64,000 bases of DNA from DATGKG01 sp963783145 (GTDB lineage Bacteria; Desulfobacterota; Binatia; Binatales; Binataceae), in contig CAWAMM010000003.1 in assembly GCA_963783145.1 (NCBI GenBank), positions 310,001 through 374,000 of the forward strand. The letters run 5' to 3'. Both the position numbers and the translations under genes were made by a program. Positions 32,296-40,917 of the stretch are shown piece by piece (the stretch's first letter is position 1; each line of letters begins with the position of its first letter). The notes below the pieces were generated by a model. It was given only the letters and a program-made list of their open reading frames with translations, was not told the origin of the DNA and made no database searches.

Positions 32296-33579
32296 GTGAA
32301 AGCCGAGGGCAGCGCGTCCTCCGTCGCTGCGAGACCACTTCTCAATGAGCAACCGCTGGCTTCGATCCATTATCGGATTCTGGCGCTGTGCTTCGCGGCG
32401 TGGATTTTCGACTTCTACGACCTGATCCTCTACTCGTTCCTGCTGGTCCCGATCGCGCGAGACCTCCACTTCACGACCACCGACTCGTCGCTGTTGCTGG
32501 GGACGTCGTTCCTGATGACCGCATTCGGTGGGGTGATGTTCGGCTTTCTCGGCGATCGCTACGGCCGCAAGCCCATCGTGGTGGCGACGGTCACCATCTA
32601 TGGATTGGGGACGCTGCTGTGCGCGACGAGCCATTCCCTCCTCGATCTGATGCTCTATCGATCCTTCACCGGTCTCGGCATCGGCGGTGGATGGGCTTCG
32701 GGTCAGGCCTTGATCGCCGAGAGCATGCCGGCCAAACGGCGCGGTCGTTACGCTGGATACGTGCAAACCGGTGCACCGCTCGGTGTGCTCCTGGCTGCGG
32801 CGGCATCCGGCTATCTCGAACCGCATCTGGGATGGCGCTGGGTTTTTGCCATTTCCTCGCTGCCTGCGGCCGTGATCGCAATCGCCGAATGGCGCTTTCT
32901 GCCGGAGAGTGACGTATGGCAACGCACGGGCAAGCGCGCCTTCTTCGGCGCCGCGGAGTGGTCCGTCGTGCGCGAGCATCGCCATGTGATCCTTTTGTTG
33001 GGATTCTGGCTGCTCCTGAATTCGGAGGCGTACTGGTTCACCTACAGCTGGATGCCGGGTTATCTGCAGATGCAGCGTGGCCTGAGCACCGCCGCGAGTG
33101 GCCGGCTGATGATTCATATGCAGTATGGCGGCGTGTTCGGCTACGCGATTTTCGGGATGCTCGCGGATCGTTTCGGACGCCGTCCGATGTTCACCCTGTT
33201 CGCGCTCGCGCTCGCCATCGGACTCGTTCCGGCGACCTTGATGTGGCCGCAGGCCTCGCGCATACCGGGACTGATCGGCATCGCGATGATGCTGACCGGC
33301 TTCGGCACCGGGCTGTGGGCCGGCGCCGCACCTTACATGTCGGAGCTGCTGCCAACTCGGGTTCGTAACGCTGCGATGGGCGCGCTGCTCAACATGACGC
33401 GCGGTTTTCAATTCTTCACGCCTTTGGTGATCACGGAATTGGGGCGGAGTTTCGGCCTCGGCGCCGCCCTTTCATTAGGCGCGGTGTTCTCGCTGTCGGC
33501 GGCCGCGATGGTGTGGATGTTGCCCGAGACACGCGGCCGCTCCATCGTGGAACTCGACAGTCCCATCCGCACCAGTTAG
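32296..33579 (+). CDS. MFS transporter
   Basis: A 427-residue 12-helix major facilitator. The loop 2-3 signature GDRYGRKP is present, with the matching second-half loop ADRFGRRPM. The N-terminal FDFYDLILYSFL and ARDLHFTTTDSSLLLG point to the aromatic acid:H+ symporter or sugar-type subgroups. It starts with GTG at 32296. No biosynthetic or catabolic genes adjoin, so the substrate is open. Confidence 0.92.
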   Translation: MKAEGSASSVAARPLLNEQPLASIHYRILALCFAAWIFDFYDLILYSFLLVPIARDLHFTTTDSSLLLGTSFLMTAFGGVMFGFLGDRYGRKPIVVATVTIYGLGTLLCATSHSLLDLMLYRSFTGLGIGGGWASGQALIAESMPAKRRGRYAGYVQTGAPLGVLLAAAASGYLEPHLGWRWVFAISSLPAAVIAIAEWRFLPESDVWQRTGKRAFFGAAEWSVVREHRHVILLLGFWLLLNSEAYWFTYSWMPGYLQMQRGLSTAASGRLMIHMQYGGVFGYAIFGMLADRFGRRPMFTLFALALAIGLVPATLMWPQASRIPGLIGIAMMLTGFGTGLWAGAAPYMSELLPTRVRNAAMGALLNMTRGFQFFTPLVITELGRSFGLGAALSLGAVFSLSAAAMVWMLPETRGRSIVELDSPIRTS

Positions 33580-33923
33580 TCATTTTCCCCTTAAAAGGGT
33601 CCTGATTCTGCCGGAAATCCCTAACGATATCACTGCGTTACGCGATCTTTTCTCCTGAACTCGCGGTGGGTTTGTTTTTGCACTTTCGAGGTTGAGCAAT
33701 GCCGATGATTCTCATCGCTCGATTTTCAAAAGAGCAGCATTTCCGCGGATGATTTCGCTTCGTTTGTGTAATTCGCTGTGTGTCAGCTCCCGAGGGGTCT
33801 CCGCATCGCAGTGGGTTTGTTTTTGCATTTTTGACTGATCACATCCGAGGCCGGGGACATCTTTTTGTCTCAGCAGGTGACACTATGTTATAGGATTGCG
33901 ACTCTCGGATAAACCGCAAAGGC
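33580..33923. repeat. Intergenic region with a direct-repeat pair
   Basis: About 340 bases without a gene. A 17-base direct repeat, GTGGGTTTGTTTTTGCA, occurs at 33666-33682 and 33811-33827, both followed by T-rich or TTT-containing sequence. The spacing is 145 bases. It could belong to a small RNA or a regulator site; nothing else was recognised. Confidence 0.6.
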
Positions 33924-34139
33924 ATGGCGAACGAAGCAGAAGACCACCGCGAATCCGTCGCACATATGATGAGCGAGTTCTTTCGCGAGCTGGCAGCACT
34001 CGTCCTGGTTTTCGTTCCACTGGACTATCTCCTGAAGGGAGATACCCTCGGCTCCTACTTTTGGTACGAAACAGCGGCAGTACTTGTCTTCTTTATTCCT
34101 GCTTGTGATGGGGATATTCTTCGAGCGAGGCATGAGTAA
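33924..34139 (+). CDS. Small membrane protein, possibly frameshifted at its end
   Basis: 71 residues with two hydrophobic segments (REL AALVLVFVPLDYLL; YETAAVLVFFI). The last residues (PACDGDILRARHE) are not membrane-like. From about 34084 the +1 frame reads LFLLVMGIFFERGMSK and stops at 34143, overlapping the GTG of the next gene in a GTGA junction. That makes a one-base indel near 34084 likely, with the intended protein ending in a longer hydrophobic segment. Function unknown. Confidence 0.55.
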   Translation: MANEAEDHRESVAHMMSEFFRELAALVLVFVPLDYLLKGDTLGSYFWYETAAVLVFFIPACDGDILRARHE

Positions 34140-34337
34140 GTGATCCATTTTCTCTCGCAGCAACATTTGGCAATAGCTGCCGCGCTGATGACCGGTAGTG
34201 CGCTGGTCGTCGGGGGAGTCGCCTTTATTCTAGCTTCGCTTTTCGAACGGTGGAGCTTGAGTCGGGCGCGTCATGGCGACGCCGATACGCGAACCGGCGA
34301 GTCTTCGCAGGAGAAGCCCAAAGCCGCGCATGCCTGA
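34140..34337 (+). CDS. Small single-span membrane protein
   Basis: 65 residues from a GTG at 34140, immediately after the preceding frame. One membrane segment, LAIAAALMTGSALVVGGVAFILASLF, and a charged cytoplasmic tail rich in Arg, Asp and Glu. It probably works with the upstream small membrane protein, to which it may be translationally coupled. I do not recognise a family. Confidence 0.55.
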   Translation: MIHFLSQQHLAIAAALMTGSALVVGGVAFILASLFERWSLSRARHGDADTRTGESSQEKPKAAHA

Positions 34338-34348
34338 GGTTACTTGCG

Positions 34349-35398
34349 CTAGCTGAACTTCGGCATCACCTTTTCGGCGAACATTCGCATCGAATCAATC
34401 ACGTTGCGGTGGCCGCTCTGGCCACCTACCTCGAACCAGCACACGAGTCTTGAAAAGTTGAATTTGTCGCGCAACTCCGCGATGCGATCGATGCAGTATT
34501 GCGGGTCGCCGAAAATTCCCATCGTCGTATCGACCGTCTCATACGGAACCGAGCGCAACCGATCCTGCATCATCTTGAATTGCGCCTGCTGCGCGGGTGA
34601 AGGACCTTCCGGCTCGATGATTTCCCCTACCGATTTGAAATAGTGCTGCAGGCTCGGCTCGATGATCGCACGCACCGAGGCGCGATCGCGTCCCACCTGC
34701 ACCATCAGCGCGGCGGCCAGCCAATCATCGGGAGCTTTCTGGCCGGCCTTGGCGAGCGCGTCTTTATAGATGACCAATCGCTCGCCCAATACCGGAATCG
34801 GATTGACCGGGCCGCCGGCGAAAATCGGATAGCCGTGCTCACCGGCGAAGGTGAACGTGTCGACGCTGTTGGCGGCGAGGCGAATGGGAGGATGCGGCTT
34901 TTGCAGCGGCTTCGGGATCACGTCGATATTTTCGACATTAAAATGCTGACCGTGGAACGTCAGGCGATCCTCAGTCCATGCACGCTTGACCAATTCGAGG
35001 TTCTCGGCGAACAGCGGGCGGCTCGCGATCATATCGACGCCGTAGCCGCGATAGTTGAGCACGAAAGCGCCGCGGCCGGCGCCGAATTCAACACGCCCGC
35101 CGGACAGCACATCGAGAGTTGCGATCTCCTCGGCGAGGCGCAGCGGCTGATGGAGCGGCATCAGATTAACCGCGGTTCCCAAGCGCAGCTTCGTCGTTCG
35201 TTCCGCGATGGCAGCGAGAAGCAACAGTGGCGTCGGCATGGTGGAGAAGCGCGGCGCGAAATGCACCTCGGCGAGCCACACCGTATCGAAGCCGAGGCGA
35301 TCGGCCTCGACCGATTCATCGATCAGTTCGCGATATCGCGTCTGAACATTCTGCGTGTCCGCGGCCGGCAGTTGATAAAAGATGTCGAATTTCATCAA
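34349..35398 (-). CDS. LLM-class flavin-dependent oxidoreductase
   Basis: A 349-residue bacterial luciferase-like TIM-barrel protein. Features are FDTVWLAEVHFAPRF, TKLRLGTAVNLMPLHQPLRLAEE and LDVLSGGRVEFGAGRG, the usual flavin-contact strands. It uses FMN or coenzyme F420 and a substrate that cannot be told here. The start overlaps the stop of the upstream acyl-CoA dehydrogenase by four bases (ATGA, 35395-35398), so these are co-expressed. That pairing suggests a role in degrading a lipid- or steroid-like compound (inference). Confidence 0.93.
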   Translation of the reverse strand: MMKFDIFYQLPAADTQNVQTRYRELIDESVEADRLGFDTVWLAEVHFAPRFSTMPTPLLLLAAIAERTTKLRLGTAVNLMPLHQPLRLAEEIATLDVLSGGRVEFGAGRGAFVLNYRGYGVDMIASRPLFAENLELVKRAWTEDRLTFHGQHFNVENIDVIPKPLQKPHPPIRLAANSVDTFTFAGEHGYPIFAGGPVNPIPVLGERLVIYKDALAKAGQKAPDDWLAAALMVQVGRDRASVRAIIEPSLQHYFKSVGEIIEPEGPSPAQQAQFKMMQDRLRSVPYETVDTTMGIFGDPQYCIDRIAELRDKFNFSRLVCWFEVGGQSGHRNVIDSMRMFAEKVMPKFS

Positions 35399-36516
35399 TA
35401 GCCACCCAACTGCGCGACGCGTTCGCGATGAAACGGTGGCGAGCCGAAGTAAGATTCATCGAAGCGCGAGCGCTTGAACCATAGATGGATGTCGTGCTCC
35501 CAAGTGAAGCCGATGCCGCCATGCATCAGGACCGCGCGATCGGCGGCGCGGCTGTAGACCTCGGACAGGCGCGCCTTCGCCATCGCGGCCGCGCGAGGAG
35601 CGGCCTTCGGATCGGCGTCGAGGGCATAGGCGGCATACCATAGCAGCGAGCGCGCGGGCTCGAGTTCGGAAACAATCTCCGATGCAGCGTGCTTCAGCGC
35701 CTGGAACGATCCGATCGGCTTGCCGAACTGCTCGCGAACCTTGGAGTAATCGACGGCCATTTCAAGCGCGCGCTCGGTACCGCCGAGCGAATCCGCCGCG
35801 ACTGCAACCGATGCAATATCAATTATTCGCCGATAGGCGGTGCTTCCACCTTTCAATTCGGCGCTCGATTTGACGCGGACGTCTTTCAGACCCACCGAGC
35901 ATACGCGCCGCGTGAGGTCGAGCCCCTTCAGCAGTTTGATCTCCACGCCGTCCGCCGAGGAATCGACGGCGAAGAACGTCACGTCGTCAGGAGCATCGCC
36001 GAAGCGCGTCGCGATGATGATGAAGTCGGCGACGTTCGCATATGGCACAAACATCTTGCGCCCGCTGACCACGATCTCGCCGCCATGCGCGCCGCTGCGC
36101 GTGCTGATGCTCCTCGGTTCGATGCCATCATCTTCCTCGGCGATCGCAATAGTGCCGACTGCCTTGCCCTCCGCGAGCGCGGGCAGCCACTTCTTTTGGA
36201 GCTCCTCGGTGCCGAATTCCTTCAACGCCGATGCTGCGAGCACCGAGGAAAACAAAAACGGCCCCGGCATTGCGGCATAGCCCTGCTCTTCGAGGAGCAC
36301 CGCCATGTCGAGCATCCCGAGACCGGCGCCGCCGAATTTTTCCGGGACGATGAGGCCGTTCCATCCCAGCTTGGCGATTTGTGCGTAGAGATCGGGCGCC
36401 GCGCCGTCGTCCGATGCCATCACTTTGCGTACGAAGGTGGTGGCGCATTCGCCGGTGAGAAATTCGCGCGCGCTGGTTTTCAGGTGTTCCTGTTCTTCGC
36501 TGATTCCAAAATCCAT
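35395..36516 (-). CDS. Acyl-CoA dehydrogenase, smaller subunit type
   Basis: 373 residues of the acyl-CoA dehydrogenase fold: N-terminal helical domain (LSxEQEHLKTSAREFL), the middle beta domain with IAIAEEDDGIEPRSI, and C-terminal helices containing MHGGIGFTWEHDIHLWFKRS. The latter replaces the usual catalytic-Glu segment and is seen in one half of heteromeric FadE pairs. It follows the 395-residue partner by 62 bases, interrupted by a palindrome. The start ATG is at 36516. Confidence 0.93.
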   Translation of the reverse strand: MDFGISEEQEHLKTSAREFLTGECATTFVRKVMASDDGAAPDLYAQIAKLGWNGLIVPEKFGGAGLGMLDMAVLLEEQGYAAMPGPFLFSSVLAASALKEFGTEELQKKWLPALAEGKAVGTIAIAEEDDGIEPRSISTRSGAHGGEIVVSGRKMFVPYANVADFIIIATRFGDAPDDVTFFAVDSSADGVEIKLLKGLDLTRRVCSVGLKDVRVKSSAELKGGSTAYRRIIDIASVAVAADSLGGTERALEMAVDYSKVREQFGKPIGSFQALKHAASEIVSELEPARSLLWYAAYALDADPKAAPRAAAMAKARLSEVYSRAADRAVLMHGGIGFTWEHDIHLWFKRSRFDESYFGSPPFHRERVAQLGGY

Positions 36517-36541
36517 GAGGATTCTTAGACCTAACCCCTAG

Positions 36542-36565
36542 CCCCTTCCCATGAAGGGGAAGGGG
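36542..36565. repeat. Palindromic intergenic repeat
   Basis: CCCCTTCCC, a six-base loop (ATGAAG), then GGGAAGGGG: a perfect 9-bp stem in the 62-base gap between two acyl-CoA dehydrogenase genes. It is similar in style to the elements at 18486, 56451 and 62855. It may modulate the relative expression of the two genes. Confidence 0.65.
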
Positions 36566-36578
36566 GACCGGAATGATC

Positions 36579-37766
36579 CTATCTGCTCTTCGGCATTTTC
36601 AGGCCGCGCTCGGCGATGATGTTTTTCTGGATGTGCGAAGTACCGCCGCCAATCACCAATCCCAGCGAGAACATCCATTCATAGGGCCAGTAGCCGTTAT
36701 CGAGCGCCTGATCCTCGTCGCGCGAGAGCATCGAGTAGTCGCCCATCGCCTCCATCGCGGCGGTCGCGAGGTCGTGGTTGAGCTCGGTGCCGACCAGCTT
36801 GTTGATCATCGCCTCGACGCCGGGATTTTTCCCGCGCATCTGATCGGTGAGCTGGCGATACGAATGAAAGCGCATCGCCTCGACCTTGATTTCGAGGTCG
36901 ACCAGGCGCTGGCGAAAGACTGGATCCTCGATGAGCGGCTTGCCGTTGCGGCGAATCTTCTTCGCGAGCGCGAGCAGCCGATTGAAACGCTGCTGGCTGC
37001 CGGTCGAGGCGCCCAGCATGTTGCGCTCGTGGAACAGCGTCGCGTTTGCGATCAGCCATCCCTCGTTGAGTTTCGCGACGAGGTTCTTGCGCGGGACGTG
37101 GACGTTATCGAAGAAAACTTCGTTGAAGCCTTTGTCGCCGGTCATCTGCACCAGAGGGCGCACCGTGATGCCGGGCGTTTTCATATCGATCAAAATGTAG
37201 GAAATCCCGCGATGCTTGGGCGCCTCGGGATCGGTGCGCACCAGGCAGAACATCCAATCGGAGTATTGCGCGCCCGAGGTCCAGACTTTCTGCCCGTTGA
37301 CGATGAACTCGTCGCCATGGATTTCGGCGCGGGTGCGCAACGACGCGAGATCGGAACCCGAGCCGGGCTCGGAATATCCCTGACACCAGATTTCCTCTGC
37401 GGTGAGGATCTTCGGCAGGAAGCGTTTTTTCTGCTCCTCGTCGCCCCATGAAATCAGCGTCGGCCCGAACATTCCGAGGCCCGAACCGCCGACCAGGTAT
37501 GGCGCGTTGGCGCGCACCATTTCTTCATTGACGATCGATTGCTTGACCGGATCCATCGCCTGCCCGCCATATTCCTTGGGCCATGCGAGGGCGACGTAAC
37601 CTGCCTCGTACAATTTGCGCTGCCACGCCTTGGCCTTTCCCAGCCACGCCTTATCCTCGCGTCCCTCAGAGGCGGACTTGAGGCCGGACTTGGGCATCTC
37701 CTCGGCGAGAAAATTGCGGACCTTCTGGCGCAGCTGTTCTTCTTCGGATGTGAAACTGAGATCCAT
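36579..37766 (-). CDS. Acyl-CoA dehydrogenase, larger subunit type
   Basis: 395 residues. The FAD-binding segment is WCQGYSEPGSGSDLASLRTRA, with QKVWTSGAQYSDW before it. The C-terminal motif is LVIGGGTSHIQKNIIAERGL, where Gly stands in the place of the usual catalytic glutamate. Heteromeric dehydrogenases of the steroid-degradation type distribute active-site residues between two different subunits, and the downstream gene encodes a likely partner. The ATG at 37766 is used, with GAGGT six bases upstream; a TTG at 37790 is less likely. Divergent from the ferredoxin fusion gene. Confidence 0.93.
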   Translation of the reverse strand: MDLSFTSEEEQLRQKVRNFLAEEMPKSGLKSASEGREDKAWLGKAKAWQRKLYEAGYVALAWPKEYGGQAMDPVKQSIVNEEMVRANAPYLVGGSGLGMFGPTLISWGDEEQKKRFLPKILTAEEIWCQGYSEPGSGSDLASLRTRAEIHGDEFIVNGQKVWTSGAQYSDWMFCLVRTDPEAPKHRGISYILIDMKTPGITVRPLVQMTGDKGFNEVFFDNVHVPRKNLVAKLNEGWLIANATLFHERNMLGASTGSQQRFNRLLALAKKIRRNGKPLIEDPVFRQRLVDLEIKVEAMRFHSYRQLTDQMRGKNPGVEAMINKLVGTELNHDLATAAMEAMGDYSMLSRDEDQALDNGYWPYEWMFSLGLVIGGGTSHIQKNIIAERGLKMPKSR

Positions 37767-37927
37767 GTGAGGTACCTCGCGTAATTCCAACGATTCGCAG
37801 CATAGTCAAAATCGCCCGATGCCCCAAAGCCGATTAGGGTTGATTGCGGGGGAAAATTACGGTTGATAGAGTCGGAACGGGCTGAGCGATCAGCACTTGT
37901 GCGTTTTCCGGGAGCTAGAAACCGTCG

Positions 37928-38755
37928 ATGGCGACTATCATCACCAGCGATTGCATCAACTGCGGAGCTTGCGAGCCTGAATGCCCCAACACCGCGATCT
38001 ATGCGGGCGCCGTGCCGTGGGAACTGGGCGGCGCATCGAATCCCGCGATTGCCCAGGACATCTTCTATATAGTCCCGTCGAAGTGCACCGAATGCGTCGG
38101 CTTCTATGATCATGAGGCCTGCGCGGCGGTATGCCCGGTCGATTGCTGCGTGCCGGATCCCGACAATCCTGAAACCCCCGCGGTGCTCCTCCAGCGAGCG
38201 CGCGCACTACATCCCGAGTTGACGATTCCTGACGACGCGCCGTCGCGCTTCAACAAGGAAGGTGGCGCTCCCGCCCCGGCGCCTGCCTCTGCAAATGGCG
38301 CCGCGGCAGCTCCAGCGGCAGCCGCGCCAGCTCCAGCGCCGACGCCTCAACCGGTTGCGGTGGCGACCCCGGCATCGGACGCATCCGCGGAGGAATACGA
38401 TCCGGCCACCTGGGCCGTGCCGGTCATCTGCAAGGACTGCAACGAGCCGTTCTCGATTCCCTATCGCCATTTTCAGGCGGGCGTCGTGTTTTATTGCCCA
38501 AACTGCTCCGGCTCCTTCGTGCCCAACAGCAAGCTATGCCGCAACGTGCGCGAAGCATTCGAAGGCTACTATGCGCGTCGCCGGCGCGAACGCGAACGCC
38601 TCGAAGCGCGCCAGGCGAAGGAACGCGCCGACCTCGAGGCGCGTCAGGCCGCCGAAGCGGAAGCATTCGCGAAGCAGCTTCAGGAAATGGCCGAGTCCGC
38701 CAAGCCTTCGGGTAAGATGGTCAAGCCCAAGGGCCTCGCCGCGATGTTCACTTAA
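37928..38755 (+). CDS. Ferredoxin / zinc-ribbon / coiled-coil fusion
   Basis: A 275-residue protein with an unusual domain order. Residues 1-80 form a 2[4Fe-4S] ferredoxin with CINCGACEPECP and CTECVGFYDHEACAAVCPVD, the spaced variant of the second motif seen in YfhL-type ferredoxins. A 75-residue Pro/Ala-rich linker follows, then a zinc ribbon (CKDCNEPFSIPYR and FYCPNCSGSF), and a strongly charged coiled coil (ARRRRERERLEARQAKERAD) to the C-terminus. No membrane segment is present. The ferredoxin may supply electrons to a nearby oxidoreductase while the rest binds partners. It stands next to two acyl-CoA dehydrogenases and the threonine dehydratase group. Confidence 0.88.
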   Translation: MATIITSDCINCGACEPECPNTAIYAGAVPWELGGASNPAIAQDIFYIVPSKCTECVGFYDHEACAAVCPVDCCVPDPDNPETPAVLLQRARALHPELTIPDDAPSRFNKEGGAPAPAPASANGAAAAPAAAAPAPAPTPQPVAVATPASDASAEEYDPATWAVPVICKDCNEPFSIPYRHFQAGVVFYCPNCSGSFVPNSKLCRNVREAFEGYYARRRRERERLEARQAKERADLEARQAAEAEAFAKQLQEMAESAKPSGKMVKPKGLAAMFT

Positions 38756-39961
38756 CTATTCGACCACCGTGTAATTTTTCGAGGCGAGGTGCGCGCGAAT
38801 AAGCGCGATGTGATCCGGCCCGCGCGTTTCCAGTTCCAGCATCACGCGTGCGCTGCCGATCGGTACGTCGCGCCGCGTGCGATCGTGCTCGATCGTATGC
38901 ACGTTGGCGCCGGTCGACGCGATCTCGGTGAGCAGCCTGGCTAGTTCGGCAGGCCGATCGTGCATGTCGACCGCGAAGCGAAACAGACGCCCCATCTTCG
39001 CGAGGCCGTGCCCGATGATGCGGTCGAGCAGGTTGATATCGATATTCCCACCGCTCACCAGCACGACAACGGTCTTGCCCTTGAGGTCGTCGGCGATCTT
39101 CAGCGCACCCGCGAGCGCGGTTGCGCCGGCGCCCTCGGCAAGGAGTTTCATCCGCTCGAGCACCAGCAAAAGAGCCTCGCCGATTTCGTAGTCATCGACG
39201 GTAACTGCGCGTCGCACCAGCGTGGAAATCGCTTCGAAGGGAATCTTGCCGAAGCGGCCGGTGGCAAGGCCGTCGGCGATAGTGTCGACCGGGCGGCCAA
39301 TTGAGGATGGCGAATTTCGCGCGAGACTCAGGCTGAGCTGAGGCGACCCGGCCGCCTCGACGCCGATTACCTCGGCATTCGCGCAGCGCTGCTTGATTGC
39401 GATCGCGATTCCCGCGAGCAGACCTCCTCCGCCCACCGGTACCATCACGACATCGGGGGTGCACTGCTCGGCGATTTCGATTCCCAGCGTGCCCTGCCCC
39501 GCGATGATCAATGGATCATCGTAGGCGTCGACGTAGAGTGCGCCCTTCTCCTCGCATAGAGCCTCCGCTGCGCGGCGCGCTTCCTGGTAGTCGACGCCTT
39601 CGAGGATGACCTCCTGGCCGTAGGCGCGAGTCGCCGCGATTTTTGCGATCGCCGCGGTGCGAGGCATCACGATCGTCGCTTTCACGCCGACGCGCGTCGC
39701 GGCCCACGCGAGCGCCTGACCGTGATTTCCCGCCGATGCTGCCACAACGCCGCGCTTCTTCTCGGCCTCGGTCATCGCGGCGACGCGATTGAATGCGCCG
39801 CGAATTTTGAACGATCCGGTCTTCTGCAAATTCTCCGGCTTGATGAGCACGCGCCCGCCGATCATCTGATCGAGCGTGGTGCTGGTCATCATCGGTGTGG
39901 GCTTTACGACTCCGTCGAGGCGTCGGCGCGCGGCTTCGATGTCAGCGTACGAAACGCTCAT
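38756..39961 (-). CDS. ilvA: Threonine dehydratase with C-terminal ACT domain
   Basis: 401 residues of the PLP-dependent serine/threonine dehydratase family. The Schiff-base lysine is about K52 in KTGSFKIRGAF, and the phosphate-binding glycine loop is VPVGGGGLLAGI. The C-terminal 75 or so residues (LFRFAVDMHDRPAELARLL) form an ACT-type regulatory domain of the short kind. It catalyses threonine to 2-oxobutanoate, the first step of isoleucine synthesis, with feedback control likely; a catabolic role is possible. The start overlaps the upstream gene's stop by four bases. Confidence 0.92.
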   Translation of the reverse strand: MSVSYADIEAARRRLDGVVKPTPMMTSTTLDQMIGGRVLIKPENLQKTGSFKIRGAFNRVAAMTEAEKKRGVVAASAGNHGQALAWAATRVGVKATIVMPRTAAIAKIAATRAYGQEVILEGVDYQEARRAAEALCEEKGALYVDAYDDPLIIAGQGTLGIEIAEQCTPDVVMVPVGGGGLLAGIAIAIKQRCANAEVIGVEAAGSPQLSLSLARNSPSSIGRPVDTIADGLATGRFGKIPFEAISTLVRRAVTVDDYEIGEALLLVLERMKLLAEGAGATALAGALKIADDLKGKTVVVLVSGGNIDINLLDRIIGHGLAKMGRLFRFAVDMHDRPAELARLLTEIASTGANVHTIEHDRTRRDVPIGSARVMLELETRGPDHIALIRAHLASKNYTVVE

Positions 39962-40314
39962 CTACTTTTATGCCTGGGCTCGAAACGCCAGCTGCGGGTG
40001 GGGCCGAGCCGGTCGCCCTCGAACTCCACGATGGTGCATTCGCCCGTGGTGTAGTCGAGATCGAGCAACAGATTTCGCACCATGCGCTTTTTGACCTGCG
40101 CGATCAGCCCCGCGATCGATTCCGCGTCGGATGTCGCGATCGCGACGACGTCGGAAACCTCGAGCTTGCTCGCCGCCACAAACTCTTGTGCGTTCGCCTC
40201 GGTCGAAAACGCCAGCACGCCGAGCCACGAAGTGTCTTTCTCCTGGTAGACGACCAGCGAGCCGGCGCCATCGAGCAGGAAAAAAATCTCGCTGACATTT
40301 GCAGGCAGGCTCAC
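39958..40314 (-). CDS. Uncharacterised 118-residue protein
   Basis: A small soluble protein with alternating hydrophobic beta strands (FFLLDGAGSLVVYQ, LGVLAFSTEANAQEF) and mixed helices; the opening recalls SseB-type or similar hypothetical domains but I cannot assign it. It is the middle gene of a coupled minus-strand trio (ATGA overlaps at 40311 and 39958) with a helical 112-residue protein and threonine dehydratase. Such tight coupling argues for a real gene. Confidence 0.7.
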   Translation of the reverse strand: MSLPANVSEIFFLLDGAGSLVVYQEKDTSWLGVLAFSTEANAQEFVAASKLEVSDVVAIATSDAESIAGLIAQVKKRMVRNLLLDLDYTTGECTIVEFEGDRLGPTRSWRFEPRHKSR

Positions 40315-40649
40315 GCGGCTTCGACCTTTAAGGTGCCGGCGCGGATCGCCTCGGCGCGCTCGCGCACCAGCGCGGGATAAGTGTAGTAATGCTCGCCCGA
40401 CAGGCGCAGGAAGGATTCGATATCTACATCATCGAGATCGAGTTCGTCGATTTTCTCTTCCGCATCGGCGCGCGACGGCGCCTTCATAATGATGTCGTAA
40501 AGCTCGCGTCCCTGCTCGGACTGGAAATCCTCGCGCGGCGGAATCGCGGTGCGCGAGATTTTCCCGGAATGGAAGTTATCGAGGAGGAAGCGCAGCGCCT
40601 TCAGTTCGTGGCGCAGGATGTCGATTCTTTTGAGCGTCTCGCGTGCCAT
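40311..40649 (-). CDS. Uncharacterised helical 112-residue protein
   Basis: A predicted all-helical protein (LKRIDILRHELKALRFLLDN; SEQGRELYDIIMKAPSRADAEE; FLRLSGEHYYTYPALVRERAE). The pattern RELYDIIMKAPS and YTYPALVRERA faintly recalls the helical N-terminal domain of replicative helicases, but there is no motor domain and the resemblance may be superficial. First gene of the coupled trio ending in threonine dehydratase. The start is the ATG at 40649. Confidence 0.65.
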   Translation of the reverse strand: MARETLKRIDILRHELKALRFLLDNFHSGKISRTAIPPREDFQSEQGRELYDIIMKAPSRADAEEKIDELDLDDVDIESFLRLSGEHYYTYPALVRERAEAIRAGTLKVEAA

Positions 40650-40747
40650 GGGATGAGCTTATCCAATCGCGCACGCGACGGGGAGACGCCCCTGTCGATT
40701 AGAAACGATAGCCCTCATTTTTTCTGAGGAGGTTCTCTTCCAGTATT

Positions 40748-40831
40748 CCTTCTCTCGCTGGCCGAGAGAAGGTGGATGGCGCGGCCGGTCGCTCCTTATG
40801 CTCTGCGACCGACGTGCCAGACGGATGAGAG
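40748..40831 (+). repeat. Dispersed palindromic repeat, copy 1
   Basis: Begins CCTTCTCTCGC with a hairpin partner GAGAGAAGG, then GTGG.GGCGC, GTCGCTCCT.ATG and ends CGGATGAGAG. A similar copy in inverted orientation is at 40918-41000, and a third at 63741-63829 (inverted). It carries no open frame. It resembles the REP-like families found between genes in other bacteria. Confidence 0.75.
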
Positions 40832-40917
40832 GGGACCCAGCGAGGTTGAGCGATCAACTTCGATAATGCGCGCGAAGCTGGGATTACGCCATGGACAAGC
40901 GTGGACATCCAGCCCCA

